The notes under the pieces were generated by a model. It was not told where the DNA came from, searched no databases, and saw only the letters and a program-made list of their open reading frames with translations. A stretch of DNA of 19,070 nucleotides from Bacteroidota bacterium (GTDB lineage Bacteria > Bacteroidota > Bacteroidia > B-17B0 > Aurantibacillaceae): contig JAEZDS010000212.1 in NCBI GenBank assembly GCA_023433205.1, forward strand, positions 1-19,070. The letters are read 5' to 3'. Of this stretch, positions 7,241 to 15,524 are shown piece after piece. Positions within the stretch are counted from its first letter, which is position 1. Each line of letters begins with the position of its first letter. Made by a program: the position numbers and the translations under genes.

Positions 7241-8617
7241 TTACCGCCCCTGCAATTCAACCAGTTTGAGATGAAGTTTTTTGTATAAACTGCCATATCC
7301 TCTGTATAAACGGTCAGAAAAGGTTCTCTCGTGGAAAACACTTATAAAGTTACCACCGGTATTTTTGATCTCTGCTGCCAGTGCAAGCATGTTCACAAGG
7401 GCGGTTTTTGAATCGGTAGGATTATAGTAAGTAAATACGCCATCCATCAAACAAAAAGGTACAAACAATAAAGCTCCTTGCCGGTTGTTTTTAAAATCGA
7501 AATAATAAAAGGGATGAGAGGTGCCGGCACGGAAACCGGTATTTCCGGCGAAACCCATCGTGAAGTCGGCTTTCACCCCTGCATCGCTCAGCTGCCCGGG
7601 CGTAGAGCGGATATCAAAACGCAGGTAGTGTTGCCGGGAAAAACCAGGATTTTCCCCGGTGATATCCGAAAATCTGCGCAGGTCTTCTTCCATAATCTTT
7701 CCATTGGTGGAGGATTCGTAAGAGGGATGCAGACCTACCTCACTAACTTCTGACAGTTCATTCAGCAGTTTCTTTAACTCAGGACGTGAGTGATCAATCG
7801 CACGATCGTAGCGCTGGCCCGACCTCAGCAAAAAGAACCAGAAAAGAGGTATGCCATTTTGATTGCAGAACCGTGAAACATCCTCATAAATATCAAAAGG
7901 GTCCTTCTTCCATCCACAAAAAACCGAAAGCCGCTCGCTGGTGGCCGAAATGTCAAGTTTTAGCAAATCACGAAAAATGGCGCCTGCGGTCCTCACAAAA
8001 CCTTTATGCCTGTATGCGTACACATTATCCACATCAATGGTTGATATGATCCGGAATTTCTTTTCAGGAAATTTAAGCCCCGGATATAACCTCCGCAGTG
8101 CGAGATTAAATTCCAGGATCCACTGATCAACAACAGGTTTGTTATGGAACTGGCGGCTATATAAAATGCTTTGTGGCGCGTCAAACCTGTTATGGCGATC
8201 GGGCTCAAAATCCTGCCATTCCTCATGCCTTGAGATAAAATAAAATACCGCTGAAAAAAGATCAAAATCAAGTCCTGCCTCAGTTTCCGTGTTAGGAAAA
8301 AAATAGATCTGGTTGTCTCTGAAAAAGGGCTCCGGGCGCCTCTGCAACATGATATCCTCAGTTGTCAGCTGATGCGGTTTTATCCGGAACACATCAGGAA
8401 TCTGCTGGTAGCTGTAATTGATCCGGTAATCGGATGACTCAGCGAACATTGTTTCTGAATCGGTAAGGAAGCACTGAACCTTGAGCACATGATTAAAAAT
8501 GAACCTGCAGCAGTACTGAAGTCGCGGTGTGATTTTGGGTGAATACACCACAAAGCGGGCTGCGTGTTCAGGCACCTTTAATTCAAACAACTCTTTTATT
8601 CGATCAGGGTCATCCAT
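7241..8617 (-). CDS. Polysaccharide deacetylase-like protein (NodB-type fold with DUF7033-like N-terminus)
   Basis: This 458-residue protein resembles Bacteroidota proteins annotated as polysaccharide deacetylase family proteins with an N-terminal DUF7033-like region. The N-terminal 185 residues include FVVYSPKITPRLQYCCRFIF and SRHEEWQDFEPDRHNRFDAP (near 129-148), both typical of that group. The NodB-like part starts at STIDVDNVYAY (192-202), where classic enzymes have TFDDG. Further conserved-looking elements are VGLHPSYES (295-303), FSRQHYLRF (326-334) and FISVFHERTFSD (425-436). No signal peptide is visible, so it may act in the cytoplasm. The metal-binding HxxxH motif of classic deacetylases is not evident; only H297 is clear, so activity is uncertain. 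The first 20 residues precede the usual start of the family, and a GTG within FVVYS is an alternative start. The lipoprotein gene follows after 22 bases. Confidence 0.82.
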   Translation of the reverse strand: MDDPDRIKELFELKVPEHAARFVVYSPKITPRLQYCCRFIFNHVLKVQCFLTDSETMFAESSDYRINYSYQQIPDVFRIKPHQLTTEDIMLQRRPEPFFRDNQIYFFPNTETEAGLDFDLFSAVFYFISRHEEWQDFEPDRHNRFDAPQSILYSRQFHNKPVVDQWILEFNLALRRLYPGLKFPEKKFRIISTIDVDNVYAYRHKGFVRTAGAIFRDLLKLDISATSERLSVFCGWKKDPFDIYEDVSRFCNQNGIPLFWFFLLRSGQRYDRAIDHSRPELKKLLNELSEVSEVGLHPSYESSTNGKIMEEDLRRFSDITGENPGFSRQHYLRFDIRSTPGQLSDAGVKADFTMGFAGNTGFRAGTSHPFYYFDFKNNRQGALLFVPFCLMDGVFTYYNPTDSKTALVNMLALAAEIKNTGGNFISVFHERTFSDRLYRGYGSLYKKLHLKLVELQGR

Positions 8618-8622
8618 GGGCT

Positions 8623-8652
8623 TAAAATTAGAAAAAATGGTGCCGCTTCAAA
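8623..8652 (-). promoter_or_regulatory. Candidate promoter of the deacetylase gene
   Basis: On the minus strand TTTG (8652-8649), 18 bases, then TAATTTTA (8630-8623) fit the Bacteroidota layout TTTG-N(about 19)-TAnnTTTG with one mismatch at the last base. The -7 box ends 5 bases before the ATG, so the mRNA would be nearly leaderless, or a later start (such as the GTG in FVVYS) is used. Confidence 0.35.
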
Positions 8653-8692
8653 ATCCTAACATACGGTGTGTTAAAAAGCTTATCAGGTATCA

Positions 8693-8722
8693 CAAAAAAA
8701 AACCGCCCAAATAGGACGGCTT
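8693..8722 (-). terminator. Rho-independent terminator of the T9SS protein gene
   Basis: Read on the minus strand, AAGCCGTCC, loop TATTT, then GGGCGGTTT form a 9-bp stem with two G-T wobbles, followed by a run of T. It lies 22 bases after the stop of the giant gene at 8745 and before the deacetylase gene, so the two are separate units. Confidence 0.85.
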
Positions 8723-8744
8723 CATTATACTGAAGTTTATCTGA

Positions 8745-11700
8745 CTACTCAACAATCACCCTAAAAGTGGCAGCTGAATGGCCGGTTTTGATTGTAATGT
8801 GGTAGACTCCCCTGGCAAAATTGCTGAGGTCGATTACTTGTACGTTTCCAGTGCAGCTCATTTTTAACGCCTGCTGTCCCAACGTGTTAAACACCAGTAT
8901 TTCTCTCTCAGCAGCAGTTGTGAAATTTGCAGTAAGATACCCATTTCCCGGATTAGGAAATACTTTGATACCATCAGCGGAATTTTTGTTTTGGACTAGC
9001 CCTGTACACAGATCAACTACTAACTCAAATGTGGCAGAATTTACACAGCTGTTATTGTCAGTACCCGTAACTGTATATACGGTGGTGCTCTGAGGAGAGA
9101 CAGTAATTATCGCCGTAGTCTGATTATCGGGCAGCCAGTTGAACTGTGTTGCTCCGCCAGCTGTTAATTCAGCTGATTCGTTCACACAGATTGTTTCGCT
9201 GGAAGAGGAGATCGTGACAGCAGGAAGGTTGTAGACATGGACCGACACTACAGAAGAACTTGTGCAACTTTCTGCGCTTGTCCCCACAACAGTATAAGTA
9301 GCGTTTGCAGAAGGTGCTGCGCTGAATGTTGAGGATCCGCTCACTCCGTTCCAGTTATACAATACGGCACCAGCCGCGGTGAATGTTACAGGTGAGAACG
9401 CGCATACCGACTGGCTTAAAGGACTTACCGTTAAAGCTGGAAGTGAGTTTGTGGTAACCGCAATAACAGCCTGGGCGCTACAACCAGCACTGTTTGTTCC
9501 TGTAACAGTGTATGAATTGTTTGTGGCAGGAAAATAGGTTACAGTGTCAGTTATGGCCTGGTTGTCCCAAAGGTAAGTGTCGGCACCAAAAGCGGTAAAG
9601 GTAACCGGAGCCATTGCACAAACAGTATCTTCAGAGGCAATAATGGTTACTACAGGTAAGGAATTGGTTTGTACTGCAACAGTTTCAGTAGCAGAACAAC
9701 CGTCGGCGCTAGTGCCTTCAACCGTATAAGTGGCATTGCCCGAAGGTGAATCGGTAAAGATATCGCCGGTAAACGTATTGTTCCAGGTATAAGTGCCTGC
9801 ACCGGTGGCTGTAAAACTCACAGGCGACAATGCACATACAACCGCTGAAGTTGGTGACACCGCAATTACAGGCAGTGAATTGGTGGTAACCGCTACTGTT
9901 TCTGAAGCAACACAACCCTGGCTATTGGTGCCTGTTACCGAGTACACAGCTGAAACCGCAGGAGCATCGTTAAACACAGCGCCCGGGCTCGCACCATTCC
10001 AGATGTAGGTAGATGCCCCGCTCGCAGTGAGAGTAACCGGCTCAAATGCACATACTGTAGCAGATGAAGGAGAAATACTGATCACGGGCAAAGGATCAAC
10101 ACCAAGCGACACGCTGGTTGAAGCAGTACAACCCGCTGCGCTTGTTCCTTCTACGGTATAAACAGCAGCGCTTACAGGATAAACTGAATAGGTTGCAGAT
10201 GCCGGTCCGTTCACCCATGTGTAGGTTGAAGCGCCGGAGGCTGTGAAAGTGGCCTGTGTGGAATAACAAACAGAAGAGGCGGATGCGGCGATATTGATCA
10301 CAGGCGAATTATTAACGGTGAGGTTAACGGCAGCGCGGGGTGAAGTACAGCCGGGCACCTCGTACCGTACGGTGCCGTTAAAAGCTCTGGGCGATGTAGT
10401 AACACTAAAATAGATGTTTCCGGTACTTCCCTGTAAGATCTGAATCTCGGAATTTTGTGCATAAACCGCGCCCAGAGAAGTGCCGGTGCTGTAACGAACA
10501 TTGGGGCCGGTATTAGCAACTATATAAAAGGCGTAGGTTTGACCGGCAGGTATAGTAATCGCCAGAGTTGCAGGTATAGGAGTAATGGCTGAATTACCAT
10601 TTGATGTAAGGGTGCTGGAGGAGGCAAGTGTCCACCCCGAATTGGAGGTCGTAAAACCCACATGAGTACCAGGGCGGTACCATATCTCAATAGTACCGCT
10701 TCCGGTGTTAAAATGAGCGTCAAAGCCTGTGACTATTACGGTTTTCAATGCAACTACATCGAACATTTCACCCATAAAGGCAGATGTTCCTGAGACATTG
10801 GTAAACAAACTGTCGTTTTTTCCCGAATAGGCCTCTGCATACAGAACTGTGTTTGATATTGCACTCATTGTAAAATCTGTACCTGTACCCAAAGAGGTGG
10901 TTGAGGTTGGACTGGCATACCAGTTTACCACAGATGGGCTGTACGCATTTACGCTTAGTGTTGCCGTTTCATTTATGCAGCCTGCAGCATGAACAGGGGC
11001 AATTGTAACATCTACCACTCCGATAGTGTAAGAAGCATCGGCGGTGCAACTGTAATTATTTGTAACAGAGACGCTGTAAACCGTATTCAAAGCAGGACTA
11101 ACCACAATTGAAGATGCATTCGATGCTGTGCTCCAGGTATAGGTTAAGGCCGAAGTAGAAGCGGTTATTGTTGCACTGCTGCCTGCACAGAGCTCTGGCG
11201 AGGTGCTTGAAAGAGACAGGGAAATTTCGCTAACGGTAACCGACTTAACGGCTGGAATAGAGCTACAGCCATCGAGGCTTGCCACCAGACTGTAATCTCC
11301 GGAGGCTGCCGATGTAACAGCAGGAACCATGGTATTCTGACTTGCAGAGGAAAAACTTCCCGGGCCACTCCAGCTGTAAGAAGTGCCAAGATCTGAAGAA
11401 CCGTTAAGGTTCAGATTTAAACCGGCACAAATAACAGAGGGCGCGCTTATTGACGCAACAGGAGTGGGACTTACTGTAAAACTAATTTCATTTGATACAG
11501 CAGTAAGCGGACCGGCAGAACAGGTAGTTTCCATTACAAAATAATGAACACCTGCACTGTGGCTCGCTGATGCGTAGGCATGGTGAACTGAATTTGGATC
11601 TGCTACGTTGGTGTACGGTCCACCGGCAACAGCCGCTACTTTCCACTGGTAGGTGATCCCCGATCCAATTGAATAACCGGCCGAATAAAGCGCCAGTGTT

Positions 11701-14114
11701 TGTCCTGCACATGCAGTCAGCGATAAGGCAGAAACAGTTGATGAAACAACCCCCGAACAAAGAGGTGTGTTTGACTGAAATTCATCAGCTCCCACATCAG
11801 GTGCTGTGCCCGTGCCGCTGTATCCAGGATTTCCCTGTCGTACCTGACCATCTGCATCATCGGTAATCCCACTTATATTAAGCCCCCCGCTTTCCAGTAA
11901 AGTTGGAACGGTTGGATCAATATGAAGAAAATTGGGGCTTGATCCGGCAAGACTTAAGAGCGGAGGGTTTTCGGTAAAGGAGTTGATCTCACGTGGAGTG
12001 ACGGCAGTCTGGTAAGCTGAAAAGGTGGGAACTGAATTGGTACCATCATAGAATATCAGATTGCTGGCTCCCGGAATACCGGCATAAAAAGCATTATGAT
12101 TGGAGGCTACATTATAATTTGTTAATGATGAACCATTTGACCTGAGCGCTGTTACCATGCCAGTGCCGGTTGAGGTTGAAAGATTTGCGAACAGATTGTT
12201 TCGGAGTGTAATAGCGGTGGCAGTTGGTGAGTACAGCGCTGTTGTTCCAAAACCTGATCCCGTGCTGCCGGCATTTAGCACTACAGTATTATAATACAGG
12301 TTAGCGGTGGTGCCTGCATTGATATAAATTCCTGCTATTGCAAGAGAGGCCGTAGCAGCCGGTGTTTTAATATCTCCAAGAAGGTTATTGCTAATATTTG
12401 TTGTTCCTCCTGAATTAACCCATATACCGTAACTATTTGCCGCCGCTCCACCAGTACTTATGTCGTATATCTTATTTTTACTTATTTCCGCGGTATTGCT
12501 TAGCGCATTGTAAATACCAAAGGCATTCCCGCCCGCGAGTGAAGTTGCCATCACTAAACCACCGATGGTATTTGATGCAATCGTTTTAAAAGATGACGAA
12601 CTGGTGTTGGCATAGATCCCGTATATGAGATGAGTTGTTGCCGTGGAGGCTCCCGAAATTGTTAAGGTGGTAATGGTATTATTACTATAAACCTCATTCG
12701 TTGGAGCACCTATGTTATATATACCATAAAGACTGGAGGCCGAGGCTCCGGAGTTACCGCTAAAACCATTATTACTGATAAGGTTACCATTTACTGTAAT
12801 AGATGATGTTCCGGCCCTCATACAGAAAAAACTGCCGCTTGCCCCAGATTTAACGTTTCCGGTAACAGTATTTGAGTTCATTGTAATGGAAACACTGATT
12901 GCACCTGCGCCGTTTATGCCTGTAAAAGCTCCGGTACCTGAAAGGGTACAGTTGGTTAAGGCGTTACCGACGATATTCAGAAATGCGGGTGTACCTGAAT
13001 TCAGAATGCCGTTAAATGCGCCGCTTGTGGCTGTGGTGTAAGTACAGTTTCTGATAACGTTGTTATTTATACTTATAGTATTTGATGCGGCAGTAGAACC
13101 GGAGGCATTCTGAATGCCTGTAACAGCCTGTGTGGTGCCACCTGGCCTGAGTGTTACTGTATTGTTTGAAACAGAAGCGTTGGCGCTGGTTGAAGCACTG
13201 AGGTTGATACCGCGCAGAGCTCCCGCATGATTGGCGCCTGTTCCATTATTACTATTTATGAGGTTAAAAGAAATATTCAGATCGTCCTGATACTGCACAT
13301 GAATACCGTCAGAGATGTTGCTGCCGCCGCCACCATAGTTTATAATGGTGTTGCCGGTTAACATAGAACTGCCGCCGATATCGTTGCCCATATCTCTCAA
13401 TGTAAAAGGCGAAGATGCATTGTAACCAATGATCACAATGCCCATATTACAGTTCTGGATCGTATTGCTGTAAATTCTGTTATAGGAATGCGCCCCCGAG
13501 GTGGAGGTAACAGTTATGTTGGTAGTATTGGTTCCGGTTGCGGCATTAATCACACTGATTCCCTTTGATCCCTCTATTGAAGGTCCTGCACCCGCCGCAT
13601 TATTGGCGCGCCTGAGCGTGATCACACAGTTCTTGATGGTATTGTACTGACAGCCATCTGTAGCGCCCGCCTTATACATACCATAACCAAACTCCATAGT
13701 GGCCGGGTTGGTGGTGTTGGGATCTGCTATATCTATTCCGTCGATAGTTACATAGTCAGAGCCAATGAGTCTCCACACCCCATCCTGCTGTTCTGTTGCA
13801 GGAGTAGCGGTACCGCCGGTATATGCCGTAAGTAACGGATTGGCGCCAACACCGCTTTTCTGAAATATGATAGGATTCGCAGATGTTCCCGTGGCAGTGA
13901 GCGAAAGTCCGCCGGTTGCAACAGTTTCGGTATGCCCGGCGGCAATATTAATGGTTACGCCGCCTGCAACGCCGGCAGAATTCAGATCGGTAATGGCAGC
14001 GGCAATGGTGCTGTAAGAACCAGGGACAGTGTAAATGCCAGAAAGCTGAGCTTTGGAGATGAGTACTGATGACATCAAAAGTGCCATGCAGACCACGGTG
14101 CGGAATGATTTCAT
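8745..14114 (-). CDS. Giant secreted or surface protein: beta-helix, Ig-like repeats, T9SS type A sorting domain
   Basis: This 1789-residue extracellular protein is the largest gene here. I start it at 14114, because MKSFRTVVCMALLMSSVLISKAQ is a standard signal peptide; the frame is open to 14186, but those 24 residues are polar and overlap promoter-like sequence. Residues of about 25-775 are N/T/S/G-rich parallel beta-helix repeats (many NNT, NTI, GIY motifs) closing with PDVGADEFQ, common in such proteins. Then come several Ig/PKD-like modules (about 780-1110), a beta-sandwich-like segment (about 1110-1250), six tandem modules of about 72 residues (about 1269-1700) and a C-terminal T9SS type A signal (VFPNPGNGYL, LSNFARGVYHITI, FRVIVE). 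T9SS exports such proteins across the outer membrane, where the tail is removed and the protein is anchored or released. An adhesin or glycan-binding role is likely; no catalytic domain was recognised. It stands alone between two terminators. Confidence 0.93.
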   Translation of the reverse strand: MKSFRTVVCMALLMSSVLISKAQLSGIYTVPGSYSTIAAAITDLNSAGVAGGVTINIAAGHTETVATGGLSLTATGTSANPIIFQKSGVGANPLLTAYTGGTATPATEQQDGVWRLIGSDYVTIDGIDIADPNTTNPATMEFGYGMYKAGATDGCQYNTIKNCVITLRRANNAAGAGPSIEGSKGISVINAATGTNTTNITVTSTSGAHSYNRIYSNTIQNCNMGIVIIGYNASSPFTLRDMGNDIGGSSMLTGNTIINYGGGGSNISDGIHVQYQDDLNISFNLINSNNGTGANHAGALRGINLSASTSANASVSNNTVTLRPGGTTQAVTGIQNASGSTAASNTISINNNVIRNCTYTTATSGAFNGILNSGTPAFLNIVGNALTNCTLSGTGAFTGINGAGAISVSITMNSNTVTGNVKSGASGSFFCMRAGTSSITVNGNLISNNGFSGNSGASASSLYGIYNIGAPTNEVYSNNTITTLTISGASTATTHLIYGIYANTSSSSFKTIASNTIGGLVMATSLAGGNAFGIYNALSNTAEISKNKIYDISTGGAAANSYGIWVNSGGTTNISNNLLGDIKTPAATASLAIAGIYINAGTTANLYYNTVVLNAGSTGSGFGTTALYSPTATAITLRNNLFANLSTSTGTGMVTALRSNGSSLTNYNVASNHNAFYAGIPGASNLIFYDGTNSVPTFSAYQTAVTPREINSFTENPPLLSLAGSSPNFLHIDPTVPTLLESGGLNISGITDDADGQVRQGNPGYSGTGTAPDVGADEFQSNTPLCSGVVSSTVSALSLTACAGQTLALYSAGYSIGSGITYQWKVAAVAGGPYTNVADPNSVHHAYASASHSAGVHYFVMETTCSAGPLTAVSNEISFTVSPTPVASISAPSVICAGLNLNLNGSSDLGTSYSWSGPGSFSSASQNTMVPAVTSAASGDYSLVASLDGCSSIPAVKSVTVSEISLSLSSTSPELCAGSSATITASTSALTYTWSTASNASSIVVSPALNTVYSVSVTNNYSCTADASYTIGVVDVTIAPVHAAGCINETATLSVNAYSPSVVNWYASPTSTTSLGTGTDFTMSAISNTVLYAEAYSGKNDSLFTNVSGTSAFMGEMFDVVALKTVIVTGFDAHFNTGSGTIEIWYRPGTHVGFTTSNSGWTLASSSTLTSNGNSAITPIPATLAITIPAGQTYAFYIVANTGPNVRYSTGTSLGAVYAQNSEIQILQGSTGNIYFSVTTSPRAFNGTVRYEVPGCTSPRAAVNLTVNNSPVINIAASASSVCYSTQATFTASGASTYTWVNGPASATYSVYPVSAAVYTVEGTSAAGCTASTSVSLGVDPLPVISISPSSATVCAFEPVTLTASGASTYIWNGASPGAVFNDAPAVSAVYSVTGTNSQGCVASETVAVTTNSLPVIAVSPTSAVVCALSPVSFTATGAGTYTWNNTFTGDIFTDSPSGNATYTVEGTSADGCSATETVAVQTNSLPVVTIIASEDTVCAMAPVTFTAFGADTYLWDNQAITDTVTYFPATNNSYTVTGTNSAGCSAQAVIAVTTNSLPALTVSPLSQSVCAFSPVTFTAAGAVLYNWNGVSGSSTFSAAPSANATYTVVGTSAESCTSSSVVSVHVYNLPAVTISSSSETICVNESAELTAGGATQFNWLPDNQTTAIITVSPQSTTVYTVTGTDNNSCVNSATFELVVDLCTGLVQNKNSADGIKVFPNPGNGYLTANFTTAAEREILVFNTLGQQALKMSCTGNVQVIDLSNFARGVYHITIKTGHSAATFRVIVE
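9015..10310 (-). repeat. Six tandem modules of 71-74 residues (216-bp period) inside the T9SS protein
   Basis: Six consecutive modules begin near 10310, 10097, 9881, 9665, 9449 and 9233 (reading down the minus strand). The four inner ones are exactly 216 bp, 72 codons; the first is 71 and the last about 74. Each has the pattern NSLPVI-V-P-S-VCA--PVTFTA-GA-TY-WN, later YTV-GTSA-GC-A, with two cysteines 46 residues apart, probably a disulfide in an Ig-like beta-sandwich. DNA identity between copies is only partial, so the array is diverged at the base level. Confidence 0.9.
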
Positions 14115-14153
14115 TTCGGGTGTTTTTAATTGAGTTGGTTTATGATTAAAGTG

Positions 14154-14195
14154 CGAATATATACATTCCCGAACTCGAATTGACAAATATCAATT
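14154..14195 (-). promoter_or_regulatory. Inverted repeat and promoter-like sequence upstream of the T9SS protein gene
   Basis: AATTGA-CAAATA-TCAATT (14178-14195) is a perfect 6-bp inverted repeat with a 6-base spacer. On the minus strand the spacer contains TTTG, a possible -33 element, and TATATTCG (14161-14154), a weak -7 match, lies 22 bases downstream. The start codon at 14114 is 39 bases further. The repeat may be an operator overlapping the promoter; the evidence is weak. Confidence 0.3.
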
Positions 14196-14223
14196 TTTAT
14201 TGTTCGCATGGAAACGCACAAAA

Positions 14224-14251
14224 AAAAGCCGCCCCGGTAATGGGACGGCTT
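14224..14251 (-). terminator. Rho-independent terminator of metK
   Basis: On the minus strand AAGCCGTCCC, loop ATTACC, then GGGGCGGCTT form a 10-bp stem with one G-T wobble, followed by a T-run. It starts 22 bases after the metK stop and separates metK from the T9SS protein gene. Confidence 0.9.
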
Positions 14252-14273
14252 GAATAAACAATTAATTAATTTA

Positions 14274-15524
14274 TTAAAGTTTAAAGGCCTTTTTGATCTT
14301 GGCAACAAAATCAAGCTTTTCCCAGGTGAACAATTCAACTTTCATTGTTTTGGTCTTGCCATCGGGCTGCGAAAATGTTTTGGTAACTATTTCGTTCTTG
14401 CGCCCCATGTGTCCATAGGCTGCCGTTTCACTGTACATTGGTGTACGCAGTTTTAATCGTTGCTCAATAAAATAAGGACGCATGTCAAAAACCTTTTCAA
14501 TGATCTTAGCTATCTGTCCGTCGCTCATTTTCACTTTGGCAGTACCATACGTGTTAACATAAACACCCATAGGTTTTGCCACACCAATAGCATAGGAAAC
14601 CTGAACAAGCACCTCTGAGCAAACGCCGGCAGCAACCATGTTCTTTGCGATGTGCCGCGTAGCGTATGCCGCCGAGCGGTCAACCTTGCTTGGGTCTTTC
14701 CCTGAAAATGCACCACCGCCGTGCGCGCCTTTACCGCCGTAAGTGTCAACTATTATTTTTCTGCCGGTAAGGCCTGTATCGCCATGAGGACCACCTATTA
14801 CAAACTTTCCTGTAGGGTTTATGTGATAACTGATCTTATCATTGAACAGGTGCGCGTATTTAGGGTATTTCTTTTTTACTCTGGGGATGAGAATGCCAAC
14901 AATGTCCTTTTTGATCTTTGCAAGCATCTTGCTCTCGCTGTCAAAATCATCATGTTGGGTCGAAACCACAATCGCATCTATCCTCACAGGCTTGTTATTG
15001 TCATCATACTCAAGCGTTACCTGCGACTTGGCGTCGGGGCGGAGATACTTAATTTCCTTATTTTCTCTGCGGAGCGCGGCCAGTTCAATTAAAATTCCAT
15101 GGGCCAGATCAAGCGCAAGCGGCATATAGTTCGGCGTTTCGTTTGTGGCGTAGCCAAACATCATCCCCTGGTCGCCGGCTCCCTGCTCTTCTTTTTTCCT
15201 GCGGTCAACGCCCTGATTAATATCAGCGCTCTGCTCATGAATTGCCGACAGCACACCGCAGGAATTTGCTTCAAACATATATTCTGCTTTGGTATAACCA
15301 ATTTTTCTGATCACCTGACGGGCGATCTCCTGAACGTCGAGATAAGTTTTTGACTTAACCTCACCTGCAAGCACTACCTGACCAGTGGTGACAAGCGTTT
15401 CGCAGGCTACCTTGCTGTTAGGATCAAAAGCAAGAAAATTATCAATTAGCGCATCCGAAATCTGGTCTGCAACTTTATCGGGGTGTCCTTCAGACACCGA
15501 CTCTGACGTAAATAGATATCCCAT
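14274..15524 (-). CDS. metK: S-adenosylmethionine synthase (methionine adenosyltransferase)
   Basis: This 416-residue enzyme makes SAM from methionine and ATP in the cytoplasm. SESVSEGHPDKVADQISDA at residues 7-25 carries the catalytic histidine (H14) and the magnesium-binding aspartate. GAGDQGMMFGYA at 115-126 is the first signature hexapeptide (GAGDQG) with its flank. HINPTGKFVIGGPHGDTGLTGRKI and GGGAFSGKDPSKVDRSAAY (the second signature, GGGAFSGKD) follow. It is somewhat longer than the 384 residues of E. coli MetK. The ATG directly precedes the conserved GYLFTSESVSEGHPDK. The 213-base upstream gap contains a promoter-like box just past pssA, so metK would have its own long leader (see 15525-15720). 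A strong terminator ends the gene. Confidence 0.99.
   Translation of the reverse strand: MGYLFTSESVSEGHPDKVADQISDALIDNFLAFDPNSKVACETLVTTGQVVLAGEVKSKTYLDVQEIARQVIRKIGYTKAEYMFEANSCGVLSAIHEQSADINQGVDRRKKEEQGAGDQGMMFGYATNETPNYMPLALDLAHGILIELAALRRENKEIKYLRPDAKSQVTLEYDDNNKPVRIDAIVVSTQHDDFDSESKMLAKIKKDIVGILIPRVKKKYPKYAHLFNDKISYHINPTGKFVIGGPHGDTGLTGRKIIVDTYGGKGAHGGGAFSGKDPSKVDRSAAYATRHIAKNMVAAGVCSEVLVQVSYAIGVAKPMGVYVNTYGTAKVKMSDGQIAKIIEKVFDMRPYFIEQRLKLRTPMYSETAAYGHMGRKNEIVTKTFSQPDGKTKTMKVELFTWEKLDFVAKIKKAFKL

Noticed and set aside
4051..8617. One long operon from the deacetylase gene through the lipoprotein gene to dnaK
   Set aside because: A 132-base gap with its own regulatory-looking sites precedes dnaK, so independent control is more likely; partial read-through cannot be excluded.
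9015..10310. Regular 216-bp spacing considered as a CRISPR array or DNA-level satellite
   Set aside because: The period equals 72 codons in frame, the conservation is at protein level, and there are no short identical repeats with unique spacers.
14115..14186. N-terminal extension of the T9SS protein by 24 residues
   Set aside because: The extension is polar and comes before an excellent signal peptide starting at MKSF, and it would run into the promoter-like inverted repeat.
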